Positions 23,426 through 34,789 of a stretch of DNA of 64,000 nucleotides are shown one piece after another. This DNA is from Limnanthes douglasii subsp. nivea (taxonomy: Eukaryota; Streptophyta; Magnoliopsida; Brassicales; Limnanthaceae): assembly GCA_036936605.1 (NCBI GenBank), contig JAUPFV010000001.1, forward strand, positions 248,246,925-248,310,924, written 5' to 3'. Within the stretch, counting starts at the first letter, position 1. Each line of letters begins with the position of its first letter. Position numbers and translations under genes: made by a program. A model generated the notes under the pieces. The model had not been told where the DNA came from, did not search any database, and saw nothing but the letters and a program-made list of their open reading frames with translations.

Positions 23426-23534
23426 TAGTGATGGGGATGTTGCTGATGATCGAGTTAAGGTTGGACAGGCAGGTGATGGTGCTGGTACATAAGATGGTTG
23501 CAATGTAGCGGTGGGTACACAGGCAGATTAATGT

Positions 23535-23640
23535 GGTAATGTTGAGGTTGGTTCACAGGCAGCTGAAGGTGGTAATGTTGAGGTTGGTTCACAAGCAGCT
23601 GGAGGTGGTAATGTTGATGTTGGTTCACATGCAGTAGATG
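23535..23640 (+). repeat. 36-bp tandem repeat in the transposase linker
   Basis: Three units of GAGGTTGGTTCACAGGCAGC followed by GGTGGTAATGTT encode VEVGSQAAEGGN-like dodecapeptides. It is the third in-frame repeat family within 1.2 kb of the same reading frame. Confidence 0.85.
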
Positions 23641-24185
23641 GCCTAGAAGGCCTGACAGCGTCGTTGTTTTCTAGGGTGGACATGACACAGTTTGAGGAGA
23701 TGCATGAACACACACCACAGCCTTGCCAAATGGATAGTGACAGCGATGAAAGTGCGGACAACAGTTACGGGTCGGCTGAATATAGCATAACTGAAAGCGA
23801 GGATGAGGAGGTCTGTTTTGATAGAAGTGTATACATTGAGTGTAGTACTGAAGAAGAATTCGTAAGCTCGGACAATTTGACCAGCCCCGATACAGAAGAA
23901 GAAGAAGAAGAAGAAGAAGAAGTTGCCGCTTCGAGAATGACCAGACCCAAAAAATTCAAGCCAAAGATAAGAACTTTTAGGCCACCCAGTGAACTGAAGT
24001 ATCTTCAGTTGGCAGTAGGCCTTGAATTTACATCCAAACAGACTTTGAAAGATGTGGTGAAAGAGTACAGCATTAAACAACGGCGTAGTGTAAAGGTCTA
24101 CAAGAATGACAAGATGCAGTGCAGTTATAAATGCAGCGAGCCAACCTGCAAATGGTTTATCTGGGCTTCTAACCAAGGTCGTGCA

Positions 24186-24933
24186 TAGAGCTGTCAACGG
24201 TTCTCCGGAACCGAGAACCGGACCGGGACCGAACCGATAAGGACCGGACCGAGAACCGGACCGAACCTTAATGGTTCGGTTCACGGTTCCATTCTAAAAA
24301 CCGAAAACCGATAAGGAACCGAAACAAAAAACCGGTTAGGAACCGAATCGATAAAACCGATAAACCGATAGGACCGATATGGAATCGAACCGATAAAACC
24401 GGTAAACCGATAGAACCGACATGGAATCGAACCGATAGAACCGACAAACCGGTAGAACCGATAAAAAATCAGACCAATAAAACCGTTAGAACCGATTATT
24501 TATTATTATTATTATTATTTATTCTTTTATAAATTATAGTACCAAAATTAATACTTAATTACTGATTTTTTAACAAAATCAAAAGATTAATTTATAAACT
24601 TTAATTTTTATATTATTTACTTTAATATAAAAAATTAAAAATCAAATTTTAATTGGATTTAATTTTTTTTAAGTGGACCGAACCGGACCGAAACCGGACT
24701 GATAACAAACCGAACCGAAACCGGACCGAATCGAAACGGATCGAAACGGGACCAGACCGAACTCGGACCGAACCGGAACCGGAACCGAACCGAACCGAAA
24801 GCTTAGCGATTCGGTCCGGTTCTAAAAATTAGAACCGAAAGCTTAACGGTTCGGTCCGGTCCGAACCGATAAGCTTAGTGGTCCGGTCCGGTTCCGGCAA
24901 AACCCGGACCGAACCGGACCGATAACAGCCCTA
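24186..24933. mobile_element. Non-autonomous hAT element inside the MULE transposase exon
   Basis: The 748-bp element starts TAGAGCTGTCAACGG and ends CCGATAACAGCCCTA. These are imperfect inverted repeats (12 of 15 positions match), of the (C/T)AGRGCTGTCAA type common to plant hAT elements. It is flanked by a perfect 8-bp duplication GTCGTGCA (24178-24185 and 24934-24941), the size made by hAT transposases. Removing the element and one duplication restores the reading frame through the transposase DNA-binding domain, which proves the insertion. It has no coding capacity. Both subterminal parts are dense arrays of ACCGAACCGG-like units, with an AT-rich centre (24500-24670). Confidence 0.96.
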
Positions 24934-27552
24934 GTCGTGCACTTACGTGGAGGATAAAGACACTCAATGACAACCACATTTGTGTTCCCACTCACAAAAA
25001 CAGATTTGTAAACGTGCAGTGGATAGCAAATCACTATCTGAGGCAGTGGCAAGCTGATCCCGACTGGTTTGTGAAGAGTTTAATGGCTGAGTTGGCCAAG
25101 GATTTTTTGGTGAAGATCAGTAGAGAAAAGGCGTATCGTGCAAAGTCGAGAGCGATAAATATTATCTTTGGTGATGAGCGAATTCAGGACAGAAAGCTTC
25201 GACAGTACGGTGAGGAGCTTATAAGAACTAACCCAGGGACTACGGTGGCTGTTAAATGCAACGATTCAGATTTCGAATGAGTTTATGTCTGCATAGAGGG
25301 GTTGAAGAGGGGGTTTGATGCTGGGTGTAGGCCTGTGCTTGTGCTAGATGAGTGTTTTTTGAACGGGGCATTTGGACGACAACTGCTTGTTGCTGTTGAT
25401 GCAAACGAGAAAATGTATCCTCTTTCTTGGGCAGTGGTTGAGAGTGAAAAGAGGTATTCTTGGCAATGGTTTCTGGAACTATTAGCAAATGATGTTACAT
25501 ACACAATCGAGGCAGCTTCACATGGATTTCAGACAAACATAAAGGGCTTGTTCCAGCATTGAAGGAATTGTTCCCAAACGCTGAGCATCGATTATGTGCT
25601 CGACATCTGTACGCCAACATGAAAAATGTATTCTCAAGAAGAGAGGAGTACATACTATTTTGGGCTTGTGTGAGGTCATCATTTGTCCCTGAGTTTGAAT
25701 TTCACATGGAGGAGTTGAAATGATGCAATGCAGCCTGTCATGAATGGCTATCGCAGAAGCCTGCGTCTGAGTGGAGCAGGGCTTATTACAGAGAGGAAAA
25801 TAAGTGCTTCATGCAAACCTCAAATCTGGCAGAAACGTTTAACTCCATTATCCTAGACTACAGATCTAAAGGGATTATAAGCTTGTTGGAAGGTATAAGG
25901 GAGCAGACAGTGCGTAAAATTGTTAAGAAAATCAGCAAGATTCCAAAGTGGGATCAACTGATTTGTCCGTCCGTTAATAAAAAGCTTACCAAGAACTACA
26001 AGCTTGTTGGTGACTGCAACGTACTTCCTTCAGGTGGGCCAAAGTTTCAAGTTGAAGAGAGAAGAGAGAAGGGTGCAGTATAAGTTTGTGGTCGACTTAG
26101 ATGCCCAGGAATGTGCTTGTCGTAAATGGCAGCTCTCTGGCATTCCATGTTGTTGCCTATATCTGGTTCAACAGTGGTAACCCGGTGGACTATGTAGCTA
26201 ATTGGTACATGGTGGCTACACAGAAGGCTATCTACTCTAATTTGATAAACCCAATTAATGGATACCAGCACTGGCCTATGAACCATCTACAGACTGTCAT
26301 GCCTCCACCAGTTAAGATAGTAAGAGGAAGGCGTCAAACTGCCAGGAAGAGGGATCCTTCCGAGAGACTACAACCACCTTTCCAAGACACAACATCAGGA
26401 GTGGCAAGGTTATCTCAGAGGTACAATATAGCACGATGTTCTAACTATAAGGCAGTAGGACATAACAAACGAAGGTGTACCTCTACCCCTGGTCAAGCAA
26501 GTGTTGCAGCCACTTCCACAGCCAATACTCCATCCGGTAAGTGCTATATAATACCAATTGATATATACAATATACTGTTATACTTACCTGTTGGTGACAC
26601 TTGTGATTTCATATATGTTGATGTTGTCTCTTCTTTCCAACAGGTTGAAGCCACAACAACCCCAACAGCTGCTGCTCAAACTCCAAAATCTACAGGGTTC
26701 CCGGTAATTTTCAGATGCTTGTTATCGTATTTTGATGGTTGTTGTGATGGTCTTGCTTGATGTGTTGGTTTTCCTTTGAGTTTTCAGCTTGGTTGAAGTA
26801 GGTTTTTGTGACTTTATTGCTATTTTTCGATGTTATCTACTTTTTAACAGCATGGAGGAGCCTCAGGTGGGACTCAAGGCACATTAATGCCTGATATAAG
26901 TTATGTCTCTTAGTGTGGTCCAAATTTACTTTAAGAGATATTAATATTTATGGTCGAGTTGGTGAAGTGGTCTTTTTTTCGTAGTCTCATTACATTAACT
27001 TTTACATTTATATTATATTGGTTGTTGTGTGTGAGCAGGGTAGTGTGATCCAATGTTTTGAAAGAAGGGACAATTCTTTGGCCAGGCACACTACCCCACC
27101 TGTAAGATTCCTTCACTTTTTCTATTAAAGTTTTTTTGTTCATTATCTTGAAAACATCTTGTTTTATAATATTTTTTAAACTACATGCTAGTACTCTATA
27201 TTCTTCTCAAAACAACACCAGTTCACCACATAGTGGTTGGGTTAGTGGAGGAAGTATGCATGGGTACAAGGAGGCTCTTAAGGTGCAAAGTAGAGGTAGA
27301 AATAGGAGGTTGCCTCAAACAGTTGGTGTTCCTTTCAAGCAGCCCAGGGTAGGTCGACCTTTATCATCTGCACCTCGTTTTTTCGTTGCGGCAACAGATG
27401 GGGTTGCAGCATCTGCTGGTGGGTCTGCATCAGCAGCTTCTAGTGGATTGACCGGAAAATATGGCAACAAGGCAGTGGAAACTGGTGTTTCACAAGCGTC
27501 GGTGGAAGGTAGTGGTAATCATGTCGTCAATATTACCCAACCACAAGAGTAG

Positions 27553-28183
27553 CTTTAATGATTTTTTTTGTGTTATGTTAAAGGATGTTCTGTGTAGACT
27601 GCCCATTTATGGATTCTTTTGTAATGTGATGTATGTTATGCAGAAGCACCATTTATGGTTTCTATATTTGAAGGTGATGTATGTTGTTGTTTAAGCACTC
27701 AAGAATTTATTTCATGGTTTATTTAATAACCATACAATTTCAAGACTAAATTTGTGTACTCATTAACTGCTTTGTTTATGTTGTTGATTAGTGTATGAAA
27801 ATTAAGATTGCAGTTTGGGTGTAAAATGGCTGCCATTCATTTGCTGTTAGTTAATGCTTTTAACATCCACTGAATTATGTGCCTCACTAATGATATGTGT
27901 CTGGTTTTAACCAGCATTTACTTACGTCAAATTCATTCATAACACAATTCATAACGATAAAAATCGCTACACAAAACAAGAAGTACAAGCTTTACTATCA
28001 CAATTTGATTCAATACACAAAAATCAATTCAAATTTCAGACATCATAATCGAAATTAAATTTCATAATCCTGGAGACATACAACATATATTACCTACACC
28101 TGATACAAGGTTCTTTAAATACGTAGACTAAAAACAGAGAATTACCAACAAACAAAAAACTAGACATACACATGAAACCCTAA
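27553..28183. other. Non-coding interior of the MULE between the convergent genes
   Basis: This holds the 3' untranslated region of the transposase gene and the probable 3' end of the antisense GRF pseudogene. No reading frame stands out. It is AT-rich with no repeats of note. Confidence 0.5.
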
Positions 28184-28543
28184 TTATCCAGTTCTTCCTT
28201 TCAATTTCAGCTCCATCTTCTTACGTTGATTCAATAGACCGTTAATCACGGTATGTGACCTACTGTTAACCACTGGATCGATCCATTTAAATTATTTGCA
28301 GTACTGACCTTTCTAATAAACACAAATCGATTAAGAGGAGAAGAAAAATAGTAATAAAGTAACCATTGAAGCCAAAAACAATCTGTTTCACTGAAAAATA
28401 AAACTTACCCCGAAATTACAACATTCATTGAATCTTCTGCCAGGATTTGGGACTGTCCAAGCCGTTTTTGTTATGCTTGGTATCCCATATTCGCAAAACC
28501 CTAAATTAGATGGTTGTTTTGATGTACGGGAGGACGACGACAT
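28184..28543 (-). pseudogene. GRF-type zinc-finger protein, antisense inside the MULE
   Basis: On the minus strand, exon 1 (28543-28409) begins MSSSSRTSKQPSN and contains 'FCEYGIPSITKTAWTVPNPG' followed by RRFNECCNFG. A GT-AG intron (28408-28313) leads to exon 2 (28312-28184) with 'QYCK', then a stop (28292-28294), then 'FKWIDPVVNSRS'. Together these give the GRF zinc-finger pattern C-x-x-G, NPGRRF-x-x-C, C-x-x-F-x-W. The internal TAA falls at the conserved aromatic position before FKW. GRF zinc fingers bind single-stranded nucleic acid in several DNA-repair and topoisomerase proteins. In plants, short GRF proteins are also scattered in transposon-rich DNA. It starts just inside the right inverted repeat, so that repeat could have been its promoter. 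Confidence 0.75.
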
Positions 28544-28674
28544 TGTTAGGGGTTTGTAGAAGGTGGCTAGGTGAAGAAGGAAATTAGGGTATTACAGAAG
28601 TGTTGAAGGAGGCTATGGCGAAGCTCCAAAATTAGGGTTTCAAAGCAAGTGAAGAAGATATATTGGGTAAATAA

Positions 28675-29098
28675 TGGGCAAATGGGTTTAACAGTGGGCA
28701 AATAGGTTTCACAGTGGGCATATGGGTTTAACATTGGGAAAATGAGTTTCACAGTGGGTTAATACATTAGTATGGGTAAAAATTAAAAGAGGCAGTAAAA
28801 AATTAAAAGGGGACAGTAAATCGTTAAGAATAAAAAAAGTAAAAAGGTTAAATGGAATGGGGTCAAACTAAATGGGGGTATTTCTGGAAGAGAAATAAGA
28901 GTGACCGTATATGCAACAGAGTTGTGTACATTGGGGGGTGCCACGTGTCAGCTTTCTGTGCCTTTGCACGCGCCAGTGGCAAGAATGCAACTATCTGAAA
29001 TACAGATGACTCGTTTTGGGGACACTTGAAAGGTAGTGGCACGAATGGAACAGGTGTCATAGTCCAGTGACTTGACATGATTTTTAGCCGAATTATTC
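28675..29098 (-). repeat. Right terminal inverted repeat of the MULE
   Basis: This is the inverted partner of 21234-21545. The inner part holds about four copies of a 20- to 21-bp unit resembling GGGTTTCACAGTGGGCAAAT (28675-28770), of which the left copy keeps only one or two. An additional segment near 28975-29050 appears to be a local duplication of the CGTGCCACT region. Confidence 0.9.
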
Positions 29099-29129
29099 AA
29101 TGTAACTATATTCAAAAAGAGAAAAAAAA

Positions 29130-30055
29130 TTAAGTCAATTTATAAAATTCTAACGAAACCCTCGAAACTGAATTTCAAAAAATGGAAAATGGGATATTTT
29201 TATATTTGTGATTTTGTTTTTATAAAACATTTTAATGTGGAAAATATGGAACAAAAGATACCAAATTCTTTATTTTAAACCAAATTCACGAGCTTACTTT
29301 ATAAATTCAAAATACAGGTTTGACTAAAACTCTTTTACAACTTTTAAATAATTTAAAACATTAAATATAAAGAATAAAATATATATATTAAAAAGAATTA
29401 ATTCAAATATAAATAACGAACATGAATTAAATACAAAACATTAAAAAAAACTACTTAAAATTCTGCATTTTTATAAAATATGGAACAAAAGATACCAAAT
29501 TCTTTATTTTAAACCAAATTCACGAGCTTACTTTATAAATTCAAAATACAGGTTTGACTAAAACTCTTTTACAACTTTTAAATAATTTAAAACATTAAAT
29601 ATAAATAATAAAAAATATATATTCAAAAGCATTAATTCAAATATAAATAACGAACATGAATCAAATACAAAACATTAAAAAACTACTTAAAAAACTACTT
29701 ATAAATTAAGTCAATTTATAAAATTCTAACGAAACCCTCGAAACGAAACTTCGAAAATGGAAAATGGGATATTTTTTTACAAATATATTGTGAATTTTTT
29801 TTGATAAAACATTTTAATGTGAAAAATACGGAACAAAAGATACCAGATTCTTAATTTTAAACCAAATTCACGAGCTTACTTTATAAATTCAAAATACAGG
29901 TTTGACTAAAACTCTTTTACAACTTTTAAATAATTTAAAACATTAAATATAAAGAATAAAAAATACATATTCAAAAGCATTAATTCAAATATAAATAATG
30001 AATATGAATCAAATACAAAACATTAAAAAAACTACTTAAAAATAACAAAACTCTA
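29130..30055. repeat. Direct repeat block: a 225-bp unit three times, with a longer unit twice
   Basis: A unit starting AATATGGAACAAAAGATACC and running through the TACAAAACATTAAAAAA tail occurs at about 29242, 29478 and 29823. The preceding A-part (TTAAGTCAATTTATAAAATT) occurs at about 29130 and 29704, so a long unit was duplicated and its second half duplicated again. Copies differ by few percent. The block starts about 30 bp after the right end of the MULE and is A/T-rich with no open frame. Confidence 0.95.
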
Positions 30056-30502
30056 TTCATTTTTTATTTGAATAAAATAAAAATAAAAGTGGGAATCTTT
30101 GGTGGTGTTGGTGTTTTACTCTTACTTAAAATTGCAAAAGAATAATATAGCAGCTAGTAACTTTTGAAAAGACAGATACAGTACATAATAAATTACTGTA
30201 TAAAATGATTTACTATAAATTTAAAAAATTGATCCATTATTGACTAAACACGTATAAAAGCAAATCGAAAATGCAAAGACCAGAATGATCGGCCAGAGCT
30301 TGAACAAACGAATACAAAGATGCAAAACGAAGATAATAAGACTGATATGATCGGAAATACTAGACAAGAGCAAGGTAGTAGTGCAAGGGCAACCATTCAA
30401 AAAGAGAAGATAGTTGCTTCAAACAAATACAAAATAAAAATAAGTTAGAAAATTAAAAGGGTCGGATATGCCAGACAACTTTGGCACCAAAGAATCTGAA
30501 TC

Positions 30503-32800
30503 TGATAAGGGGGTAATTACCACACGAAGAGAATAAATTGGCATATATGAGCAGATCATGAATAATTCTGCAATGGTGGCAGAATGGGATCAATTGATCG
30601 ACCAACTGAGTTGATCAAAGAAAGAAGGCAAAGTTGTGATAAGATAATCAAACACTGACAGAATTTAGAGGAAGGCCGAGGAGAGGGTTAAACTGAGCAG
30701 AGCCAGTTACAGTCAAATACGAGCTCGGTCAGATAGAGCTGCGCAGAACTAATACCTATCAGAGGGGGTACGATTGAACAAGAGTTTGGCAAGATGAAGC
30801 TGCACAGAAGCTAATCAAGTCGGGACTGTTGAAAGCTGATCAGAGCTAGTATCGAGCAGAAGACAGAGCATTGTAAGATGAGCTTGGCATGATAAAGTTA
30901 TAACAAGATGATTAGATCATAACTAAGTTCAGATAGAAGCCGAGCAAAGTTGACGTAAGGCAGAACTGAATCGACCTAATAGAGACACTAAACAAGCAGA
31001 GTTGATCTAACGTCTAGAATAACGGTTTAATGTCACGAACAGGAGAATCAGTCAAACTATTGGCACATTTCCCATAAAATTAGTTTCCTACTATATAAAT
31101 GCAGTTAGAGTGTGCAAGTAGTGGGGAAAAATAATGGGGTAGTGGAAAAGAATTGTAATAGACATTATAAATAACAGGGTAAAACCCTAAACAATGTAAC
31201 TTGACTCTTTATTGATAATATAAGTAATTATTTGGCATTAATCTTTGTCATTTTCCTATCAAATTTGGCGTCGTTTGTGGGAAAAATAACAAGACATTTA
31301 CTAGTGAAAGCTACGAAACCATGGTAGTTACTAGGTCAGGAATTGAGAGGGAGGTCCCAGAGTCAGGTGGGACGGTGGTGGATCGGAGGGCTACTTCAAA
31401 CCAAATGGCAGCGCAAAATGTAGCAAATCATACGACAACCGTCGAACCGGATGTTGTGGCTCCAACAATGGTTGGCCGTGCTGCTCAAGTTAATCAGCCA
31501 AGCACTGGTGTAGAGCCGGTGGTTAATCTATCGGGTTTAGTGATTGTCCATATCACCTAAGGGACTCTTAATGATAATTCGGTAATTGCACGAACTTTCC
31601 GACACTTAGAGCAATAGATCCATAACTTCCAGCAGGAGCAACTCAAGGTGGTGTGTGAACGGGATGCTCGGGAGCAGGCTTTCCATCCAACACTAGCGAA
31701 AATATATGATGCGCTATGTGCATTAACGACCAAGGCTAAAGTGGCCAGCAGATCTATCCATCCATCGGGGCCGGATGGTAGCCGGATCAATTGAAGGGAC
31801 TAATCCTCTAAGCTTGATGGTAAAAAAGAAGAAGAGGGTAAAAGTAGAAGCAAAAAGCCATCCAAAGAACAAGAACCGAGGCAGGAGGCACGTCGAGCCA
31901 CCTCAAAAAGATCCAGGGAGGAAGCTGATGTCCACTACAATCAAGTGAAACCTAAAATGTCTAATTATATACTTAAAGAATCGTATTTTGCAGAAAAAAT
32001 CTTGAAGGCCCAGCTTCCAAGAAAGTTCGATCCGTTCAGAATGGAGGCCTATGATGGAACGGGCGACCCAGAAATACATTTGGAGCAGTTCCGAAATATG
32101 ATGATGACATTCAATCATGACGATGTCATGTTATGCCAAGTTTTTTCAATGACGCTTAAAAGAAATGTTATTGACTAGTTCAGCAGCCTTCCGAAAGGCT
32201 CTATTCATAAGTTTTCTGACCTGTGGAAGGCATTTAGGGAACGTTTTGTTGGTAACAAGAGATCGAGCGTGATCGAGATTCCATCATAGACCTCTACCAG
32301 AAGTGAGGCGAATCTCTTAAGAGTTATATTAGGCACTATGTGATCTTAGACGCTCCTAGCACCTATCATGCGATAATTGGAAGGTTGTGGCTACACAAAA
32401 TGGAGGCTACAACATGTACATCCCTGAAATGTATTAAGTACCCAGTGGGAAATGCAGCTGGAATTATTAGGGGAAGCCAGCGTACTGCGAAAGCATGTTC
32501 CGCAGTAGCGGTGGACCCTGCCAAACGTTCGAGATAACAATCAACAAGTAAGGGGGAGCAGCAAGAATAGTCGGGGCACCCCCTCACCAGAACAAGTCGA
32601 TGACCCAAGAAATATTGAGCAGCTAGATGAAGAACCACCTCACATCATCGAGGAGGCACTGTCAGGAGGATGGGTATTTCTTTTAGGTAACCATTTAGAA
32701 ACTCTTTTAAAACAGTCACTAGTTAAATTGTTGGAAACTCATATAGATATATTCGCATGAGAGGCAAGTGATGTCTCAGAGGTAGGATGAAGGTAATGAT
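30503..32800 (+). mobile_element. Truncated Ty3/Gypsy retrotransposon (5' LTR, gag, protease/RT fragment)
   Basis: A 5' LTR end at 31261 (…TCCTATCA) is followed by a primer-binding-like site TTTGGCGTCGTTTGTGGGAA (31264-31283), related to the Asp-tRNA-type sites of plant Gypsy elements. A gag frame starts at 31321. The LTR start is uncertain: TGATAAGG at 30503 would pair with CCTATCA as short inverted termini, giving a 759-bp LTR with a TATA-like CTATATAAATG near 31091. The element stops abruptly after about 32.8 kb, with no integrase and no 3' LTR. Confidence 0.7.
31321..32790 (+). pseudogene. Gypsy gag-pol remnant
   Basis: The frame opens MVVTRSGIEREV, then reads through two stops into gag: 'KAQLPRKFDPFRMEAYDGTG', 'DPEIHLEQFRNMMMTFNHDD' and 'QVFSMTLKRNVID'. 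A TAG replaces the Trp of the usual 'W(F/I)SSLP' block. This is followed by 'FSSLPKGSIHKFSDLWKAFR' and 'ERFVGNK', matching Retrotrans_gag of Tat-lineage Gypsy elements. After an internal deletion of the gag C-terminus, another frame gives 'DAPSTYHAIIGRLWLHKMEA' (C-terminal protease region). Then, in the first frame, come 'GGWVFLLGNHLETLLKQSL' and 'HIDIFA' (start of RT). The rest is missing. Confidence 0.8.
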
Positions 32801-32939
32801 TTAATAGAAACAGTAAGCTCACTGTTAACTGAATTAAAGAAGGGACTAAATCAAATAATTTCAAGTATGAAGGACCACCTTAATTAATATATTATAATAG
32901 AAAGAGGTAAGCAAGGCGGTTGATGATTCCAGATAGCTA

Positions 32940-33290
32940 GCTGAAACTGGAACCAACCGGATCGAATTTTAACAATCAGTTCATCTAAAAACTAAAATCA
33001 ATAAATAATCAAAACGATAAAATTGGTTGAGAACCAAACCAATAAACCAGCAAAATCGAAATGGAATGGAACCGACAAAACCAAAAAATCGATAAAGATT
33101 GATGTGGATATTTTATATAAAATATATACTCTATCCGATGGATCGGATCGAACCGAACCATTATCGGTCGGTCTTGGTTTTGTACTTTGGTTTTGTTTTA
33201 AAGAACCAAAATTTTGTCGGTCCGGGGCCCGACGGACAAATTTAGCGATTTTTGACAGAACAGGACCGAACCGGACCCTGGTTAAGGTAA
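32940..33290. repeat. Degraded ACCGAACCGG-rich segment related to the hAT element
   Basis: Units such as GAACCAAACC, AAACCGAACC-like blocks and GGACCGAACCGGACC cluster at both ends, with an A/T-rich middle, recalling the layout of the hAT element at 24186-24933. I could not find matching inverted termini or an 8-bp duplication, so it may be an old, eroded relative. Confidence 0.4.
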
Positions 33291-34479
33291 GTGAGGAAAT
33301 CAATTTTATTAGCCACAAAATATTATTACCATATGCAAAATAAAGCTTATGTACGCCAATCAGTACTGGTTACCGGACTTAATATTGTCACGCACGAGTA
33401 TGTTCCACCCAAAGAAGGCCGGAAAAGTCTTCACGTCACGCTCAACATCACGCACAACATCATTCACCATCTTTCTAGAATCCTCACACGGTGCAACACC
33501 ATGCCACACACGGCATGACCACATATGACTGAGCATCTCCCACGACGACTGTAAAACGATTTTTACAATAGCCTCCGGAAAAACTCCATGGAAACCGACC
33601 GTACCTACAATAACACGAGTATGCCATAGGAATAGGATGAACGAAAGAAAACTCACAACACCAAGACTCCAAGACGACCACAAGCCACTTAAAATTGAAA
33701 ATGATGTAAGCATGACCTTGATAGCCATTGGTCCGGGATCTCGAGAAACCGAGCTTAAGACGAACGAGAGACTAGCGTCACCTTACTACTGAGAGACCCA
33801 TCAAACTCGAGGGTAGACTCCAAAGGAGGTCACGTGAGAAAATCTCAGTGAGTTTCATCACAGCATGTTATAAAAGAAGTCCAAGTCAGATCTGTTACCT
33901 AGAGCTACAACAAGATCGAGTCTATAACCTAAACTAGTCTCGTCTCTGGCCTGCGCTCAAGAAACGAAGAACTAGACCAGCAACCTGTGGAAGTGGGGGC
34001 GTGCAGGGCTGGAGGCCCCCCTCATTCTGGTCCCGCCATTAGATATTTATGTGTAAGATTTAGTATAGAAGGGACTATAGGGTAAAGAGAGCATGTATGA
34101 AAATACCACGTAAAGAGAAAGAAGTGGCTTGGTCTGAGTACCGGGGAAGAAATGGGACATAGAAATGGAAAGGCTTGGCTAGAGAACCGGAAAAATAAAA
34201 ACACGGTATGGATGGAGCACCAATCGAGGAACAAATACCAAAAAGAGAAAAGAACGGTTCAGAATGAACATTAAAAAAACAAAGCATGGTTAGATACAAC
34301 CACCACTCTCAGATCGATCTTGGTTTGAGACTGAGCAGCCTGAAACCTCCTTAAAACTCAAATCGGAGAAAATATTTTGAAACCTATAAACTAGCCGTTT
34401 TAGAAAAATGTTTTAGAAGCAGCATGATTATTTATCAACTATAAATAAACCTTTACGTGTATTATTTATAATTTTAGGT

Positions 34480-34547
34480 TATATAATATTATAAATTATA
34501 GAATATTAATTTTAGGTTATATAATGTTATAAATTATAGAATACGTT
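34480..34547. repeat. Short tandem duplication of an AT-rich unit
   Basis: A unit close to TTTTAGGTTATATAAT.TTATAAATTATAGAAT is repeated head to tail twice, with few differences. No function is apparent. Confidence 0.8.
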
Positions 34548-34789
34548 ATTGATAAATTTTAATAACCGATAATCATATGAATTTTGATTTTTATCAAAAT
34601 TCACATGGAGAATAAAAAATTTAACAATACATTTCAAGAGATAATATATCTGCGAAACATATGAACTTCAATCGATAACTAAAACAAATTATTTTTTATT
34701 TTTTTACCTTCAAAATTCTGAGTCTTAATTTTAAAAGAACGAACATAAAAAAATTCATAAGTAATATATTTGGGGAATTTTTTTCCAGA

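Larger units (their letters stand above)
21892..27552 (+). pseudogene. MuDR-type MULE transposase gene, broken and interrupted by a hAT element
   Basis: Exon 1 is 21892-21913, joined by a GT-AG intron to 22022. The N-terminal part ('VLKYVGGKSTTIDFINPYTF') is typical of plant MuDR transposases, followed by a long acidic, repeat-rich linker. The conserved core starts near 23940 ('ELKYLQLAVGLEFTSKQTLK', MuDR DNA-binding domain) and includes 'CKWFIWASNQGRA', where the hAT element sits. It then gives the DDE domain with 'VLVLDECFLNGAFGRQLLVA' (first Asp), 'WISDKHKGLVPAL' (second Asp) and 'NAEHRLCARHLYANM' (C-x2-H). Near 26095 is a degenerate SWIM motif ('DAQECACRKWQLSGIPC'), and near 26450 a C-terminal zinc knuckle ('GHNKRRC'). 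A Gln/Ala/Ser/Gly-rich tail runs to 27552. Stops (for example near 22071, 23490, 23530, 25278 and 25721) and frameshifts, two of them at A-runs, show it is inactive. Confidence 0.88.
21234..29098 (+). mobile_element. MuDR-type MULE with long terminal inverted repeats, 7.9 kb
   Basis: The ends are long inverted repeats: the left begins GAAATTATTCGGCTAAAA, and the right, read on the minus strand, begins GAATAATTCGGCTAAAA. Between them lie a broken MuDR-type transposase gene (+), an antisense GRF zinc-finger pseudogene, and a nested hAT element. The expected 9-bp target duplication is not convincing at either end (the best alignment shares about half the positions), so it may have decayed. About 750 bp of the length is the hAT insertion. 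Confidence 0.85.

Noticed and set aside
23142..23503. Minus-strand open frames antisense to the acidic repeats (23142-23387, 23288-23503) and to the Glu-rich stretch
   Set aside because: They are mirror images of a low-complexity repeat on the coding strand and carry no family signature.
21234..29098. A 9-bp target duplication for the MuDR-type MULE
   Set aside because: TCATGGTGC on the left and AATGTAACT on the right do not match, and shifted alignments match at only about half the positions. The ends are placed by the inverted repeats only.
30503..31261. Treating the whole 30503-31261 block as a proven LTR
   Set aside because: Only the right end, next to the primer-binding-like site, is supported. 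The left end rests on a short inverted match and no second LTR exists to confirm it, so it is reported only as approximate.
33360..33728. Minus-strand open frame of 122 codons with hydrophobic N-terminus
   Set aside because: No similarity to a known family and no supporting context. Local base composition alone can produce it.
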